From assembly GCA_030248225.1 (NCBI GenBank), contig JASANE010028963.1, positions 62,001 to 126,000 on the forward strand: a DNA stretch of 64,000 nucleotides. The letters run 5' to 3'. Below the pieces are notes generated by a model. It saw only the letters and a list, made by a program, of their open reading frames with translations, was not told where the DNA came from and made no database searches. How positions within the stretch are numbered: position 1 is the first letter of the stretch; each line of letters starts with the position of its first letter. Positions 44,726 through 55,916 of this stretch are shown here, piece after piece. This stretch comes from Trileptium ribeirensis. Taxonomy: Eukaryota > Nematoda > Enoplea > Enoplida > Thoracostomopsidae. A program made the position numbers and the translations under genes.

Positions 44726-45135
44726 GAATATATGGTTTGTTGCCAAATAGTCCAGCTGTCAAGTTGAGCATGATCGACGTGATACCCAAGAAACTCATTG
44801 TCAACAGTCAATTCCTTTCACAATTATTAAAATTATAAAGTTTACGGTTGTTCAGTAACTCGAACATATGGTTTGTAGCCAAATAGTCGAATTCGGTTGA
44901 GCATGGTCGACATGATACCCAAGAAAATCATTGTTATCAATCAATTGCTTTCACAATTAAAATTATAAAGTTAACGGTTGTTCAGTGATGTGAGTATAGG
45001 GGCCAAAACAATCAGTAAAATTATCTAATAAACATCGGATGCTTTCATAAGCAAAATAATAAAGCTTATAAATATTCAGTAACGCGAATATATGGTAGCC
45101 TAGAAAGTCTTGGAAAAAACAAAAACATAATTGCT
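44726..45135. repeat. Degenerate tandem repeat, 3-4 x ~125 bp
   Basis: Units begin near GAATATATGGTTTGTTGCC, GAACATATGGTTTGTAGCC, a worn GAGTATAGGGGCC and GAATATATGGTAGCC. The first two share GTTGAGCATG(A/G)TCGAC, GATACCCAAGAAA and GGTTGTTCAGTAA/GTGA. Each later unit is more diverged. Confidence 0.7.
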
Positions 45136-45389
45136 TTTACAAGTAAAATTATCTAATAACATGGATTTTTCTCTATTTTGAGCAGTGGTAGCCTAGGTTT
45201 GGTTAACATAATATGTAAGAAGTCGAATAATTTTTAGCGATGAAGCACAGAACACCCTTTTGTATCAAATATAATTTGAGAGATTTCCGGTTGCCAAAAT
45301 TTTCACCATCATCCAACATTTCTACAAGCAATATTTCATAAGTTTTGAAAACTGCACATTTGGTTACACAATAGACGTCTATAAGGTGG

Positions 45390-45710
45390 TAGGGTTACTC
45401 ACTGATAGTCGGGATGCTTTACCCCAACACCTCCGTGAGGATAGCGCACGGAAAACTTGGGAAATTTGTAAAATCTGCGAAAAATTGGTAAAAATTTGTT
45501 TGCACATATTAAAAAGTTGGATACAATATGAGTAAAAATAAGGGAAAAATTTTACAAAATAGCATAAAATTGGTCGAAATTTTAGCAAAATTTAAGAAAA
45601 TTATGAATTCTTAAATACATAGAAAATTTACACCCTGCGATACCTTCTGAGGACATAGCCCACCGAGAATCTTCCCAGGCGAACCATCTAACCCACAGGT
45701 TGAAAGAGTT
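45390..45710 (-). repeat. Dispersed repeat family C, second copy
   Basis: Read on the minus strand: GGTTAGATGGTTCGCCTGGG, GCAGGGTGTAAATTTTC, then an AATTTT-rich tail, mirroring the head and tail of 2760-2960. Diverged. Confidence 0.35.
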
Positions 45711-45835
45711 TACACCCTAAAAGTCGGACCCCACCGCTTCAAGCCAATTCTACCCACTCCCGAATACTACGCATCACTACACTGCGCTCAAGACGTGCGC
45801 AAAATTTCCGATAACACGCGAACGTAGAGTGTATA

Positions 45836-45900
45836 TTGGCAAAAATTGAGATTGGCAAAAATTGAGATTGGCAAAAATTGAGATTGACAAAAAGTAGGGC
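45836..45900. repeat. Short minisatellite, ~4 x 17 bp
   Basis: Four near-identical units of ATTGGCAAAAATTGAG. The same word recurs singly at about 45917. Confidence 0.85.
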
Positions 45901-46140
45901 AAGCTAAGCAAACATTTATTGGCAAAAATTGTGAAAAATTATAGTAAAATTGAAAAAAAAATTGAGTTCGTAAAATTTCAAAAAAATTTACCCCTTCCCC
46001 CACACGCATATCACCCCGCGAAGAACTCACTCCTTCCCGCCAACCATATACCCCTTAAGAGGACGGACCTTCGACATCTATTTCATAGCCTTTTCGACCT
46101 TGGACACCTATGATCCGTTACATCTACATGTATGAAAGAA

Positions 46141-46747
46141 TGTTGTTGTTATATTGTCGGGGTTTCTAAACAGATCGAAACCATCTGCAACAGTGTCGCT
46201 GCAAACAAATATTTACATCATCTATAACACACGAAGGTTTACATTCCAATCGTATGTGTCTGTTTACATTAAAGCGTGTTCAAGTTAGCTTTCACTATCA
46301 TACGAAGAACTGTAGCAGCTTTTATAATGAATTGGTTTAATATTGTCAAACAGCTGGAAGAGCCGTCTGCAAAAAGCGATTAGTTGGACCAATGTCCTGT
46401 TTTACAACTGCATTTATTCTGCATATAAACTTGTTTCAAAAGCAATATTATTGTACTGTTATTGTAATTATTGACAATTGTTAATGACAGATATTTATGC
46501 GAATTAACCACAAAGGTAATTTGCATAATACGCTTATTTCGTGTATATAAGCTGATGGAAGGTCAGCAATACAGTTCAGCCAGTTTTGATTCACAGTTAG
46601 TCAAGTTCTCGCCAGGCGCTGTCTCCTTTATTAGGCAACACTGCAATGCTGTTCACCAAGGTTAGTGCTTCTATATTGCGCCTTATTGTTTATTATATTT
46701 GTTAAATAAACGTTTTGTGGGTTTTATCTTTGTTTTAATCAACAACA
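46141..46747 (+). repeat. Putative LTR of a Ty3/gypsy element
   Basis: A 607-bp segment beginning TGTTGTTGTTATATTG and ending TTTTAATCAACAACA, so the ends form the short inverted repeat TGTTGTT/AACAACA expected of an LTR. It holds TATATAA at 46544-46550, an initiator-like TTCAGCC near 46575, and AATAAA at about 46714, in the right order for U3-R-U5. Directly followed by the internal region that leads into gag. A matching 3' LTR was not found, so the call rests on the internal signals and position. Confidence 0.6.
46544..46582 (+). promoter_or_regulatory. LTR core promoter
   Basis: TATATAA at 46544 and TTCAGCCA at about 46575 whose A lies ~34 bases downstream. The same TTCAGCCA word lies 30 bases past the TATA box of the 53459 gene, which supports both as initiators. 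Confidence 0.45.
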
Positions 46748-48900
46748 GCGAACCAAAGACCACAGCGATCCCACTAAATGGTGAACCTAACGCGATCTGC
46801 AAATCAACGTGATCTAAAACAACGCAAACGGACGTGATTTGGCGGCGTCCATTCTAATCAAACCGTTACACGTGACCGCTGGGTAAAGGAAGCCTGATTA
46901 AGACATAAAAAACTGAAATGAAAAAATAACAAAAATTTGATTACTGGTTGATTGATAATCTCGTGAGCAAAAAGCAACTGGTTGGCCACTCTGATGTTCG
47001 CTCGTTCAACAACGTATATCGCTCAATGTACGATAACGATTCAATCACAATCGGTTTTAAATCGCTGATTTCGGCAGTCGTGGCGCGCAACCGAGCACAA
47101 TTTTGTAGTACCACCGTCCTAATGGTAATTAACCAGAGGTTGGTACATAATCAATCAGCGTTAAACGGACATCAAGCGCAACTATGCAGAACTTATCACT
47201 GGTATGTCCAGGTTCACTCAGGTTCGTAAACAATCAACAAGCACAGCGAACATACGTTGGTTAAACAACAAATGAAATGGCATAACTGGTGGATAGCAAC
47301 GGGTTCCGAACGACAAACAAATTTTTGCAATCGATTGCAGAACCTAGTCCAACAAACTATGATAGATCAAACGAGTCCTATATCGATGATGGTGGATTCA
47401 CGCAATACTCGCTGTTGCAACGCAGCTCGGTCAACTGGAGTTCAAACCTCGTTCAATCTCTCGCAATTGTCCAATAAACTCTCGATGACAACACCGTTTG
47501 GGCTTTACTGGTGCATCAGCCGTCGGTCGTACAGGCAATCAACGTGCATCCAACTCCTTCTTATTATCGCGTGACACACGGAATTCAGTCCAGGACCTGT
47601 CAATTTCAACAGTATGGCGAAAAACGAACTCGAACAATTGCTGGCTCTGCTCAGCGACTATGACGATGAATTCGCAATTCCGTCAACAAAGCACCTAATC
47701 ATCGAAGCCATCGAGCAAGAGAACAAACGGGTTCCCAAATTGGCACTCGATCGTATACAATATTCTGCCACCGCTCCTGAACCTACCGAAAAAATTAGAA
47801 GTCGATCAAGTTGCAGGATTTTTCCAAAAACGACGTACATGCTTTGTTCGATCTGGTCAAGCAGCTGTTGGATAAGATTCCGTTCGATGTTAGAAAGCGA
47901 AGCATTCTTCGTACTTTACCGATACATATCTTCTGCGAAAGGGAACAAAGGACCCCAACAGATACGATGCAATCAAATAAACCGTCGTCACACATCTAAG
48001 CGAAGGTGAGAACTGCAAGCTAGCAAAATCCTCGAGGCGCTAGACCTCGTCGTCTAAATACCATCGACAGCTTTTAAATATTTACAGCGGTTGGCACCAA
48101 ATAGTCCCGATTTAGTGCGATTGTGGTTGAAAGAAATCTTTCCCGAATCGGTTAGAATGGTTCTGGTAACGCTCGACGACGTCTCAATCGAGAATCAGGC
48201 TACAATTACGAACAAAATGGTAGCACAGATAGCAACGGATTCGCGTATTCAAAAAGGCACAATGGAGTCAACCGAAGCGTCGAGGATAGCGACGAAGCTC
48301 GAGCAGCAGTTTTATGAATTGAAAGACGTGACGGAAAAATACTGGATTGGTGAACAATGGCAATTAAATTGGTTCAGTAACTGGACCAAACGATACAATA
48401 GCCGATCGCGGTCTCAAGATCGACAGCCACGACCCAACAACTATTATCACACCACCTTTGGTCGTAAGGCACGGAAATACAAGGAACCATGCAGCTGGCC
48501 ATACGGTCAGTCGGGAAACGGGAGAACACCGTCTCGAACACGATGACAGACGGAGTAAACTCAACCCGCATTACCACGCCGGGCCTCAGAGATTCTGTCT
48601 GTAGTTTCTTTCCGATCTCAAACGCAACGGTGCCATCAAAACTAGAACAGTATCTATTCATTTTGGTACTGCCAACGGTTCTCTGCTCCAAGTTAACAGC
48701 ACCCGATTATTATCCTTTCAACTAAATAGCAGGCGATCAAATTTTCAATGGACGTTCTACATCGCAGATGTCTTAATGCTGATCCTGAGATATGACTTTC
48801 TAAATAAAAATTCTCCAGCTATAGACTGTCTCAACAACCACTTAATTTCGATAAACAATGCCAATAAACTATTAAATTTAAGGTGTGGTAATAAACAATC
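46748..48900 (+). pseudogene. Ty3/gypsy element, leader, gag and protease
   Basis: A plus-strand relative of the 12.5-15 kb element. After an untranslated leader (46748-~47600), a gag-like start (LEQLLALLSDYDDEFAIP, ~47630-47690) is followed by YDAIK and THLSEGENCKLAK in broken frame (~47960-48030). The best gag block, LVRLWLKEIFPESVRMVLV, falls at 48112-48170, then a worn zinc-knuckle YYHTTFGRKARKYKEPC (48441-48490; first and one inner Cys lost). A protease remnant reads FGTANGSLLQVNS and FQWTFYIADVLMLILRYDFL (~48670-48805) but lacks the DTG active site. RT and everything after it are absent. Inactive. Confidence 0.8.
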
Positions 48901-48904
48901 ATTT

Positions 48905-50410
48905 TTACGACTATCAACAGCAACGGTTTAGAGGCATCGGTCGCAATTGTTTATACAATCTTTGAAAGAACTTTTACAATATTTGCTCAAAAATTGCGAA
49001 TCAGTATTATCGATCGATCGATTCAAACGACAACCTTACATACTCGGTGCAACATCAGATCCTCATAGCATGTCAACCGTGTTTCGAGTCAATCTGTATC
49101 TGTGAATGACCACCGCAAAGCCTTCCGGCTGACTCGAAACTTGCCACATCCTCTATGTCGAGCTCGTTCCATTATCCGCGGAATCTGTGGCACCCCGCTA
49201 TCAACCGAGTAGTCCCAACTAGAACGCTGGCGTTATCATTTCAAGAGTATCTTAGTTGGGGACGGACAGCTTTAAACGCATCCAATATAAAAAACATTAA
49301 GTGAAGTGCCGCCATCTGTTGCTGAATTATTAGCGTTGCTAAATAATTTTAGGAATTCATAGGTTACAACGTAATTATTATAAAAACTAGTAATATCGTC
49401 TATTTTTAAATTTTTATTAAAAGATCGAAATTTTTATTTTGATATTTAATATTTTACGGCATATATTATTATATATAGTAACTATGACAATCTACGTATG
49501 ATTCATAGGTGACGCGACGCCTACGCTTTGAGTACGGGAATTACATGGTTGAAACATGCAATTTTTCCTAATTAATGTCTTCTGCTACCTACGGTATCAC
49601 CCAACGGTAAAATACCATTACACCCCCCTTATGGCTATTATTGTTACGCTGTGTGTGGTTTAAAATTGTTTGTTAATGTACAGTTAACATTGTGATGCAA
49701 TACTGATTTTTTGCACTAACGATTAAAGCTGTACGAAAGTGCATATTTTTACGCTATGAAAGGCAAACTGTGATAGAAATTGGTACTAGGTGAACTGCAG
49801 TTGTGTAAGGTAACAGAACAATCTGTAAGGTTATACCAGCTGCTAGACAGGTTTGCTTTTTATTGTAAATTATTCCTTTAACCTGACTTCAGAATGTATT
49901 AATAGCCTGCAGATGCCCGTGACACAATAGAAAGCTACAGCTATAAAGTAGCAAAAATATCATTCTATGAATATGTGAATATAACCAAGCTATTTTTTCA
50001 AATTCATTTTTAGTAGCTGCATGTGTTTCTATTTGAAATTATGCGGGCAAATAAGATCTCCCATTGCTATTCGTCTTTACTTGCAAATCAATTTTTACGA
50101 CCATTTCAAAGCGATAACTTGTAGACCTTATTTTTATGCTTTAATGACGTTTGTAGCTGAGTTTGTCGCCATATATAAACAGTGTTATTTTTTATAAAAA
50201 GTTCAAGAATTCATTTGATCAAGAGCTTATGATGGACAACTTGAAAATAGTATGGTTCTTATACCACACTATATTATATCAGCTGTAAGATCACACACTT
50301 CTTCAAGGGTTCCTTGTGGACTCTTTCATGTCAATTATGCTGATAAATATGTTCAATTGTAGATCGAGTAGCACTATCAGATGACTGCCTGAAAAGCGAA
50401 ACTAAATGAT
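48905..50410. other. Intergenic, possibly gypsy remnant at the start
   Basis: Up to ~49260 the GC content stays raised as in the element, but no RT, integrase or LTR motif can be read. Beyond that AT-rich with nothing recognised. Confidence 0.3.
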
Positions 50411-50415
50411 TTTTA

Positions 50416-50637
50416 GAGCACCGATCATATAAATAAGCGTATGGTCAAGGTCTGTCGCCCATTCATTCAAAGTCTGAGTCAACTAAAGTTTTTAAATGCT
50501 AAATACACCTGACATGTTGCCATGTAGAGCACTGATCATATAAATAAGCGTTTGGTCAAGGTCTGTCGCCCATTCATTCAAACACTGAGCCAACTAAAGT
50601 TTTTAAATGCTAAATACACCTGACATGTTGTCATGAA
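50416..50637 (+). repeat. Tandem duplication, 2 x 111 bp, with TATA/initiator-like words
   Basis: Two near-identical units from about 50416 and 50527. Each holds CATATAAATAAGCG, GGTCAAGGTCTGTCGCCCAT, TCATTC and an ATG that opens a 9-15 codon frame (MLNTPDML...). The TATAAATA to TCATTC distance is ~35 bases, promoter-like, but no gene follows. Confidence 0.85.
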
Positions 50638-50639
50638 AT

Positions 50640-51145
50640 TATCATTTGTATTATTCCTTTGAGATGTAGATTTGAATTAGCAACATCATTAATGCCACAG
50701 ATTCATTAATTATATCGGCTATCTATTTTCAACATGCCATATGGTGAATGCTATAAAAACGTAAAAGGACGCTGTGGGCGTCAAACATCAAAATGTAGAA
50801 TTCTTAAATAACATGCAACACACATTTTAGTGCAGTATTTTTATGACCTTTAGTGGTTTTTAACGTTCGATATATTTTGAGGCAAACGCGGTCGCCGATG
50901 CCATTGTGCAGCCGGACTGATAGCACACATGCAGACAATGAATTTTACTATCCAAAACTTAACTTCGGCAACAAGTAATCTCGAAGAATAACTAGTTATC
51001 ACAGGTTTATCATATCATGATCGTTGGTCGTCATATATCACCCATCCCATTTAGCAGTATTGCAATATGCCGCATAGAAAGGACGGTTAGTCTATGAACA
51101 AATTTTATTAATGGATGGTCCCAAGTCAATATGAGGAATACAGCG
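50640..51145. other. AT-rich intergenic, nothing recognised
   Basis: No gene or repeat recognised. Confidence 0.35.
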
Positions 51146-51149
51146 CTAT

Positions 51150-51305
51150 ACCCTTAAAAAGATGGTTCGGGATCACCCGCTCTCCGACTCAGTCTTATAC
51201 TTAGTATATTCTTCATATAAGGACATTAGTGTAGGCTTAAGGCTCACGCTTAGGCTTAGTATATCGACGACGACATAGTCTGCATATAGGTTACGCACCC
51301 TCAGC
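51150..51305 (-). mobile_element. MITE family A, decayed copy
   Basis: Colinear with the 1-148 copy: a CTTATACTTAGTATATTCTT block, TATAAGGACATTAGTGTAGG, CTTAGGCTTAGTATATCGAC and GACATAGTCTGCATATAGG, then a CACCCTCAG end. Terminal repeats are lost. Confidence 0.6.
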
Positions 51306-51309
51306 TTTG

Positions 51310-51915
51310 CTTTGGCCAAGGATTGATTTATAATTTATTGCTTAATATGAGTTGAAAATTTCTTTAACATTTCCTGGAACACTTTGGTATTCGAACGAAT
51401 TCATCAAATCTGAGGTATCGATATCGAGTTAAAATATTTTCAACTTTGTATCTGTAAAAATGCATCAACTTTGATCCAAGAAATTCTTCAAACGTTATTT
51501 CCCTGATTAAAAATATAATAATTTTCAAGTTCTGTTCTCGTACAAACCACAACTTTTCTTTTTATTTCTATTTTTTTGTTCAATTTTCTTCCATTTTTGC
51601 AGCATGGATATGGGTGTTCTACTTGAATGAAATTTACAACTACAAATTACCACGTCAAGATATAGTTACAGTATTATCTATACATTGCTATTCCACAGTT
51701 TAATTAAAATCTTGTTACCACTGGTTTACCACAGGTAAAAGCAATCAAATATTCACATAAAGTTTTATTTGAATGTTTGGCCGATCGTATAGATATAAAA
51801 TTAAAATAATCGACTAAAGGAATGAAAGAGCGCCGGGCTGCGAATATATATTTCTACTTATACCTTATTTTAAAATTTTATTTTAAATCGAAATTGCATG
51901 CGACTGAAATGAAAT
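51310..51915. other. AT-rich intergenic, nothing recognised
   Basis: No gene recognised; the minus frame at 51364-51552 has no motif. Confidence 0.35.
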
Positions 51916-51923
51916 TGTCAAAA

Positions 51924-52095
51924 ATGGCCCAGTGGTCTAGCGCGCCGTCCAGTTCTTCCAATCAATATGTAAGGTGCTGAAATCTCATCGGCAGCTTTTA
52001 GTCGTTTTCAGTAGTTTTTGTTCCAGTAAATATATGCATGTTCGCATGACACGTAATATTTCCGGAATAAGATTAGTAGGGCACTAATAGAACAG
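51924..52095 (+). repeat. tRNA-derived SINE-like unit 1
   Basis: A-box-like GGCCCAGTGGTCTAGCGCG at the start and a B-box-like GGTGCTGAAATCTCATCGGC ~45 bases on, the layout of a tRNA-derived polymerase III promoter. The body contains TCAGTAGTTTTTGTTCCAGT and GGAATAAGATTAGTAGGGCA, both repeated in unit 2. Confidence 0.55.
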
Positions 52096-52265
52096 TTGCG
52101 TGCTCTCTTGTGTTACCAATCCGCAGGTTAGGTGTTCAACTCCTATTGCAATCTTTTCTGCTTTTTCAGTAGCTTTTGCTCCAGGAAACATACACATCAG
52201 AACCTGACATGTAGACACATAATAAGATTGGCGAAGCACCAAAGAAAAGATAAATTAGTAAATGT
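52096..52265 (+). repeat. tRNA-derived SINE-like unit 2
   Basis: Follows unit 1 directly. Its B-box-like GGTGTTCAACTCC and body TCAGTAGCTTTTGCTCCAGG / ATAATAAGATTGGCGAAGCA align with unit 1; the A-box is worn. A head-to-tail SINE pair or one dimeric element. Confidence 0.5.
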
Positions 52266-52269
52266 CATA

Positions 52270-52800
52270 TGTTCACGGTTGTTCCAACTAATACAAAATA
52301 GCGAATTTTGGGATAGAGGATGCTGTAGGCACATAAATATTAGCGAGAAGAACCATAGGTTAGACCAATAGATAATACGAATCATATGGGTCCTTTGGCT
52401 CTAATATAAATATGTCTAAAAAGCATTGGAAACGACAGTAGCATCTCTGCGTTCAAAAACTGATGTTCCTTGTTTTTGGCTTGTCTACTCGCTGATGTGT
52501 ACGGGTGCCGAATGAAATAGGTGAACAACACATTTGCAAAAACAGCGAGATTACAAAAGTTGTCAAAATTCAGTTTTTCACGAATAGCGCATAAATTACG
52601 TTAAAAGCACCGTTGGTTGTGTCAGAAGCACTATTTTATTCATATGAAACGAGTTTATTATACATTTTTTGTACGTTATTCATGAAATATTTAGTTTCAA
52701 ATCTGTATTTTACTAAACGTTTTATTGTCGTTTTTGTATTAACTTGTCTTCACGGGTGCCAATAAAACACTTAAATAGAGGAATTAAATCCTACGGAGCC
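52270..52800. other. Intergenic, nothing recognised
   Basis: No gene recognised. Confidence 0.35.
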
Positions 52801-52804
52801 CGAC

Positions 52805-53115
52805 GAACAGACGTGAAATGTAGCCCCTGCAGTTATCGCCATACTAAGTCCAAGCCATAACTAAGCATAGGTCCTTATATGAGATATACACTAAACCTAA
52901 GCCTAAATGTGTGCAATAACAAGGCCTGCCTATTGTTCATCAACGCATTTTGATACGACAAAAGTAAATAAAATGCAGGTCATGCCGTTTTTGCCATACT
53001 AAGTCTGAGCCATATCATAAGTGTTCAGGTCCTAAACATTAAGCCTTAGCCTACGTCGGGCAGCTGCCGCCCTACGAACTTCCTGCATTAGGCTGTTCCT
53101 TTTCCAATCGTTATA
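52805..53115 (+). mobile_element. Two family A MITE pieces in tandem
   Basis: First piece ~52805-52910 (GAAATGTAGCCCCTGCAG, CCATACTAAGTCCAAGCC, AACCTAAGCCTAAATG). Second piece ~52970-53115 (AAATGCAGGTCATGCCG, CATTAAGCCTTAGCCTACGT, GGGCAGCTGCCGCCC, CTGTTCCTTTTCC, CGTTATAACTT). Both run in the same direction as 16231. Confidence 0.6.
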
Positions 53116-53119
53116 ACTT

Positions 53120-53410
53120 ATTCACCTTCAAGTTTATTTGAAGCTGTAGTGAATATGCATTGTTGGTATTGTATGGGAGGGTGGACCTATGTTTATTGCT
53201 AATATATTGGTACAAAAATTAAGGTCTATTTAGGTGAGCAAAACTTATCTCACGGGGACTGCAGTCCAAGAATATAATAAATTAACCATGAAAATCTAGT
53301 CATGCAAAACAGTTTATTAATATTTTGCCTCGATTTGATTATAACCCATATCAAGCTACTTCTCAATGGGTTTATTATGATGTACTGTATTTAGGGGCTA
53401 TTTCAGAAAT
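53120..53410. other. 5' flank of the 53459 gene
   Basis: AT-rich, no feature other than the promoter below. Confidence 0.3.
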
Positions 53411-53414
53411 TAAA

Positions 53415-53448
53415 TATAAATACAGTTAATATTTGACACGGTTCAGCC
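53415..53448 (+). promoter_or_regulatory. TATA box and initiator of the 53459 gene
   Basis: TATAAATA at 53415-53422 and TTCAGCC around 53442-53448, with the initiator A (~53445) 30 bases past the TATA start, the standard distance. This predicts an unusually short leader of about 14 bases before the ATG at 53459. Confidence 0.55.
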
Positions 53449-53458
53449 AAATATTAAC

Positions 53459-53752
53459 ATGCAGCAACTCACGAAGCTTCTCGTTTTTCTTGCTATAGCT
53501 ACGCTTCTTATCAGCAACGACTTCTTTGGAACAACTGGAGTTACTGCATTTCGAATGTCTGGATCTCTAAAACAACAGCGCACCCTGTCAAACGCCCGTC
53601 AGGGCCAACGAGGGTACAATGTCAAGCGACGACCATTCCATCCAGCTGGATATGAACCAAGCTGGACTAGGTTGAGAAGAAATCAAATTGATGCTGATGC
53701 GCTTTTTGCTCCGTTGTTCAATCTCGACGACCAAAGCAATGAACAATGGTGA
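53459..53752 (+). CDS. Small secreted peptide precursor, F-x-P-x-G-Y-x-P family
   Basis: An intronless 97-residue protein with a strong signal peptide (core LLVFLAIATLLI at residues 7-18; cleavage likely near TGVTA, residue 30). TAFRMSGSLKQQ (29-40) resembles the matching place in the 34205 protein. The basic site Lys56-Arg57-Arg58 is followed by PFHPAGYEPSWTRL; F60-x-P62-x-G64-Y65-x-P67-x3-R71-L72 matches the 20594 protein position for position. A second possible site, Arg73-Arg74, precedes an acidic tail ending SNEQW, comparable to SVEWEN in 20594. No cysteines. Best supported gene of the set: good promoter, strong signal peptide and a conserved motif in a paralogue 33 kb away. Function unknown; a secreted signalling or antimicrobial peptide is an inference only. 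Confidence 0.78.
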   Translation: MQQLTKLLVFLAIATLLISNDFFGTTGVTAFRMSGSLKQQRTLSNARQGQRGYNVKRRPFHPAGYEPSWTRLRRNQIDADALFAPLFNLDDQSNEQW

Positions 53753-53759
53753 TCGTGCG

Positions 53760-55910
53760 CAAATGATACTAAGCTGGGATGATCATTAATATTAAAGCAG
53801 CAAATTACGCTGACAGTCAGCAATACATACATGACATTAACCAATTTTACCCGAAAATATATTTTATATTGTCCAGAAATAGACACTTAACGCAATTTTC
53901 ATTATACAGAAAAATAATTTAAGTTTAGTTACGGTGATTACAGAAAGAGTTCGTTTAAGAACTTATTTAAAAACTTAAACCAGCACTGCACTTAGTATCA
54001 TGAGTCGGTGGCAATTGATCCCTGGCAGCTTATGTAGCAGTTCTAGAAGTTCCTGGTTACCTCTAGGCATCGTATTTTTCTCTTTTAGGCTGCCTTTGGT
54101 AAAATCTAACATGTGCCCGAACTAAGGTTTCGGTTTATAGACTGTTTTTCTATAGCTAAATTTGAATCTATTTCTGATTTGTAACGAATTATTGTACCCA
54201 AATGCATTGCGGTTTATCTGTTGTCAGAATATATACAATTTTTAGCAATGGTATAATTAATATTGTTCAAATACAGTATTTAGCGTTTCTGATAAATTCT
54301 TCTAAAATTTAAAATTTACCTTACAAGATGGCATAAAATTGTGTTGCATTTCACTATAATGCTATCATAATAATAAAATTTTAGCGATAACAGTACTGAT
54401 TATTCGTAGAATAATCCCTCTAGAAACATATGGAAAGAACAAACAGGAATTGAAATAGTTGTATAACCGTTGAGTTAGAAACCCTAGGAAAACATCAAAC
54501 TTTAATTCACACTCCCCTGTTGTGTTAACTTGATTGAAGTCCATGTCGGAAGCGCGATAATAATGCACATGAAATTTTACGAAGTGAGGGTTCTGCGACG
54601 ATTGCTAGAAGCTTACGATTGTGTTTTTAATTCATTTCTCGCATTGCGAGTGAACCCTCCACATCAGCCTCTCATAACAGTCATTTAAATATCAGAAATT
54701 GATTATTTTACCATTTTATTAGCTAGCTAGCTAAAACTATACTATGTTTTATCGACGTATTTTTAACATGCCTTTCCACCCAACGGTATCAGCGTAGCAT
54801 CTGGTTATGCGTTGTAATGCCAGTACTGTTTAGTCTGTGCAAGCTTTTTCGGTTAGCCCCTACCAGCGCGAAATTTGAAGATACGATGGTACTTTTATTC
54901 GACTCAGCTCGATGAGCTGGTGCAGAAAATATACATTTCGGCCACTTTAATGACAATTTTTTTCTATAAATCATAGTTCCCCATCCACCGGTACCCCAAA
55001 TTTTCAAAAAAATTTACTCCATAAATATATAATGTATAATTTTATATACCATACGAGCTTTATTGACGTGCTGATTCGTACAGTGGTTCAGATGAAACGG
55101 TATTTTTAGGGTTAAAATAAACCTGACTCTAAGCCTAAGTTTCGAGACCCTTGAACCGAGTTTGCTGCATCAAAATTTGTGCCGAGTCCATTGGGTTTTT
55201 CAATTGGGTCAATTTTAAGTTGGCCGTTCCCGAATAAGCTGATTAAAATTAATTTGGCGTCAAAAATTATGTTGAAAACGGGTATTTTAATGTGCTGCAG
55301 AATATTGTTTCTAGTCTACCAAGCATTTAACTTGCTAGTTGGATAAAATAGCTGTAAGTAGTTTATATATGGTTTCGCTCCATTTTCCGAATGATGTTTT
55401 GAGAACAAACCACATAACGCTCTTGCTTTCGTATCGAAATGACAGTTTTACGCAAAATTAATTTATTTCGATGGATTCGGCCTAAGCTGTTCGATTTAAA
55501 TCAGTCCGTTTCAAATCATGAAACCAAGTCATTATGGCCTAAGTCCGTATACCAGCCCTGAAATTATTTCTGTTACTAATTTTAATTCCTGTTAAAAAAT
55601 ACAAAAAACCAAAAGAACATTTAAAACAAAGCTGAATACATATGGACGCCTAGCTAGGTAATAAAGAACCCTATATTAACAACCACAAAAAATAGGTACC
55701 AATTCGTTTGAACCGTCATCCCTACCTATCCAACTTGAACATAGCAAAAATTTGTAAAATGTACCGCTGAAGGACTATATTTTTGGTTCAGAATAGAATA
55801 ATAGTGGGTTATTCGTTTTGCTGTAAAGCTGTAGATTTAAGTAAAAAATAGTGCATTTGCTGAAACTGGTGCACTAACGGCCGAACAGTTGTTAGGAAAA
55901 GTTTGCAAAA
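53760..55910. other. AT-rich intergenic
   Basis: ATTAAA at ~53791 could be the poly(A) signal of the 53459 gene. A remnant CTAAGCCTAAGTTTCGAG at ~55131 may be a family A fragment. No gene supported. Confidence 0.35.
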
Positions 55911-55916
55911 AGCGGA

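Noticed and set aside
20594..53752. RxLR-type effector motifs in the small secreted proteins
   Set aside because: R-x-L-R-like words are not at a constant place after the signal peptide, and the transposon content indicates an animal rather than an oomycete.
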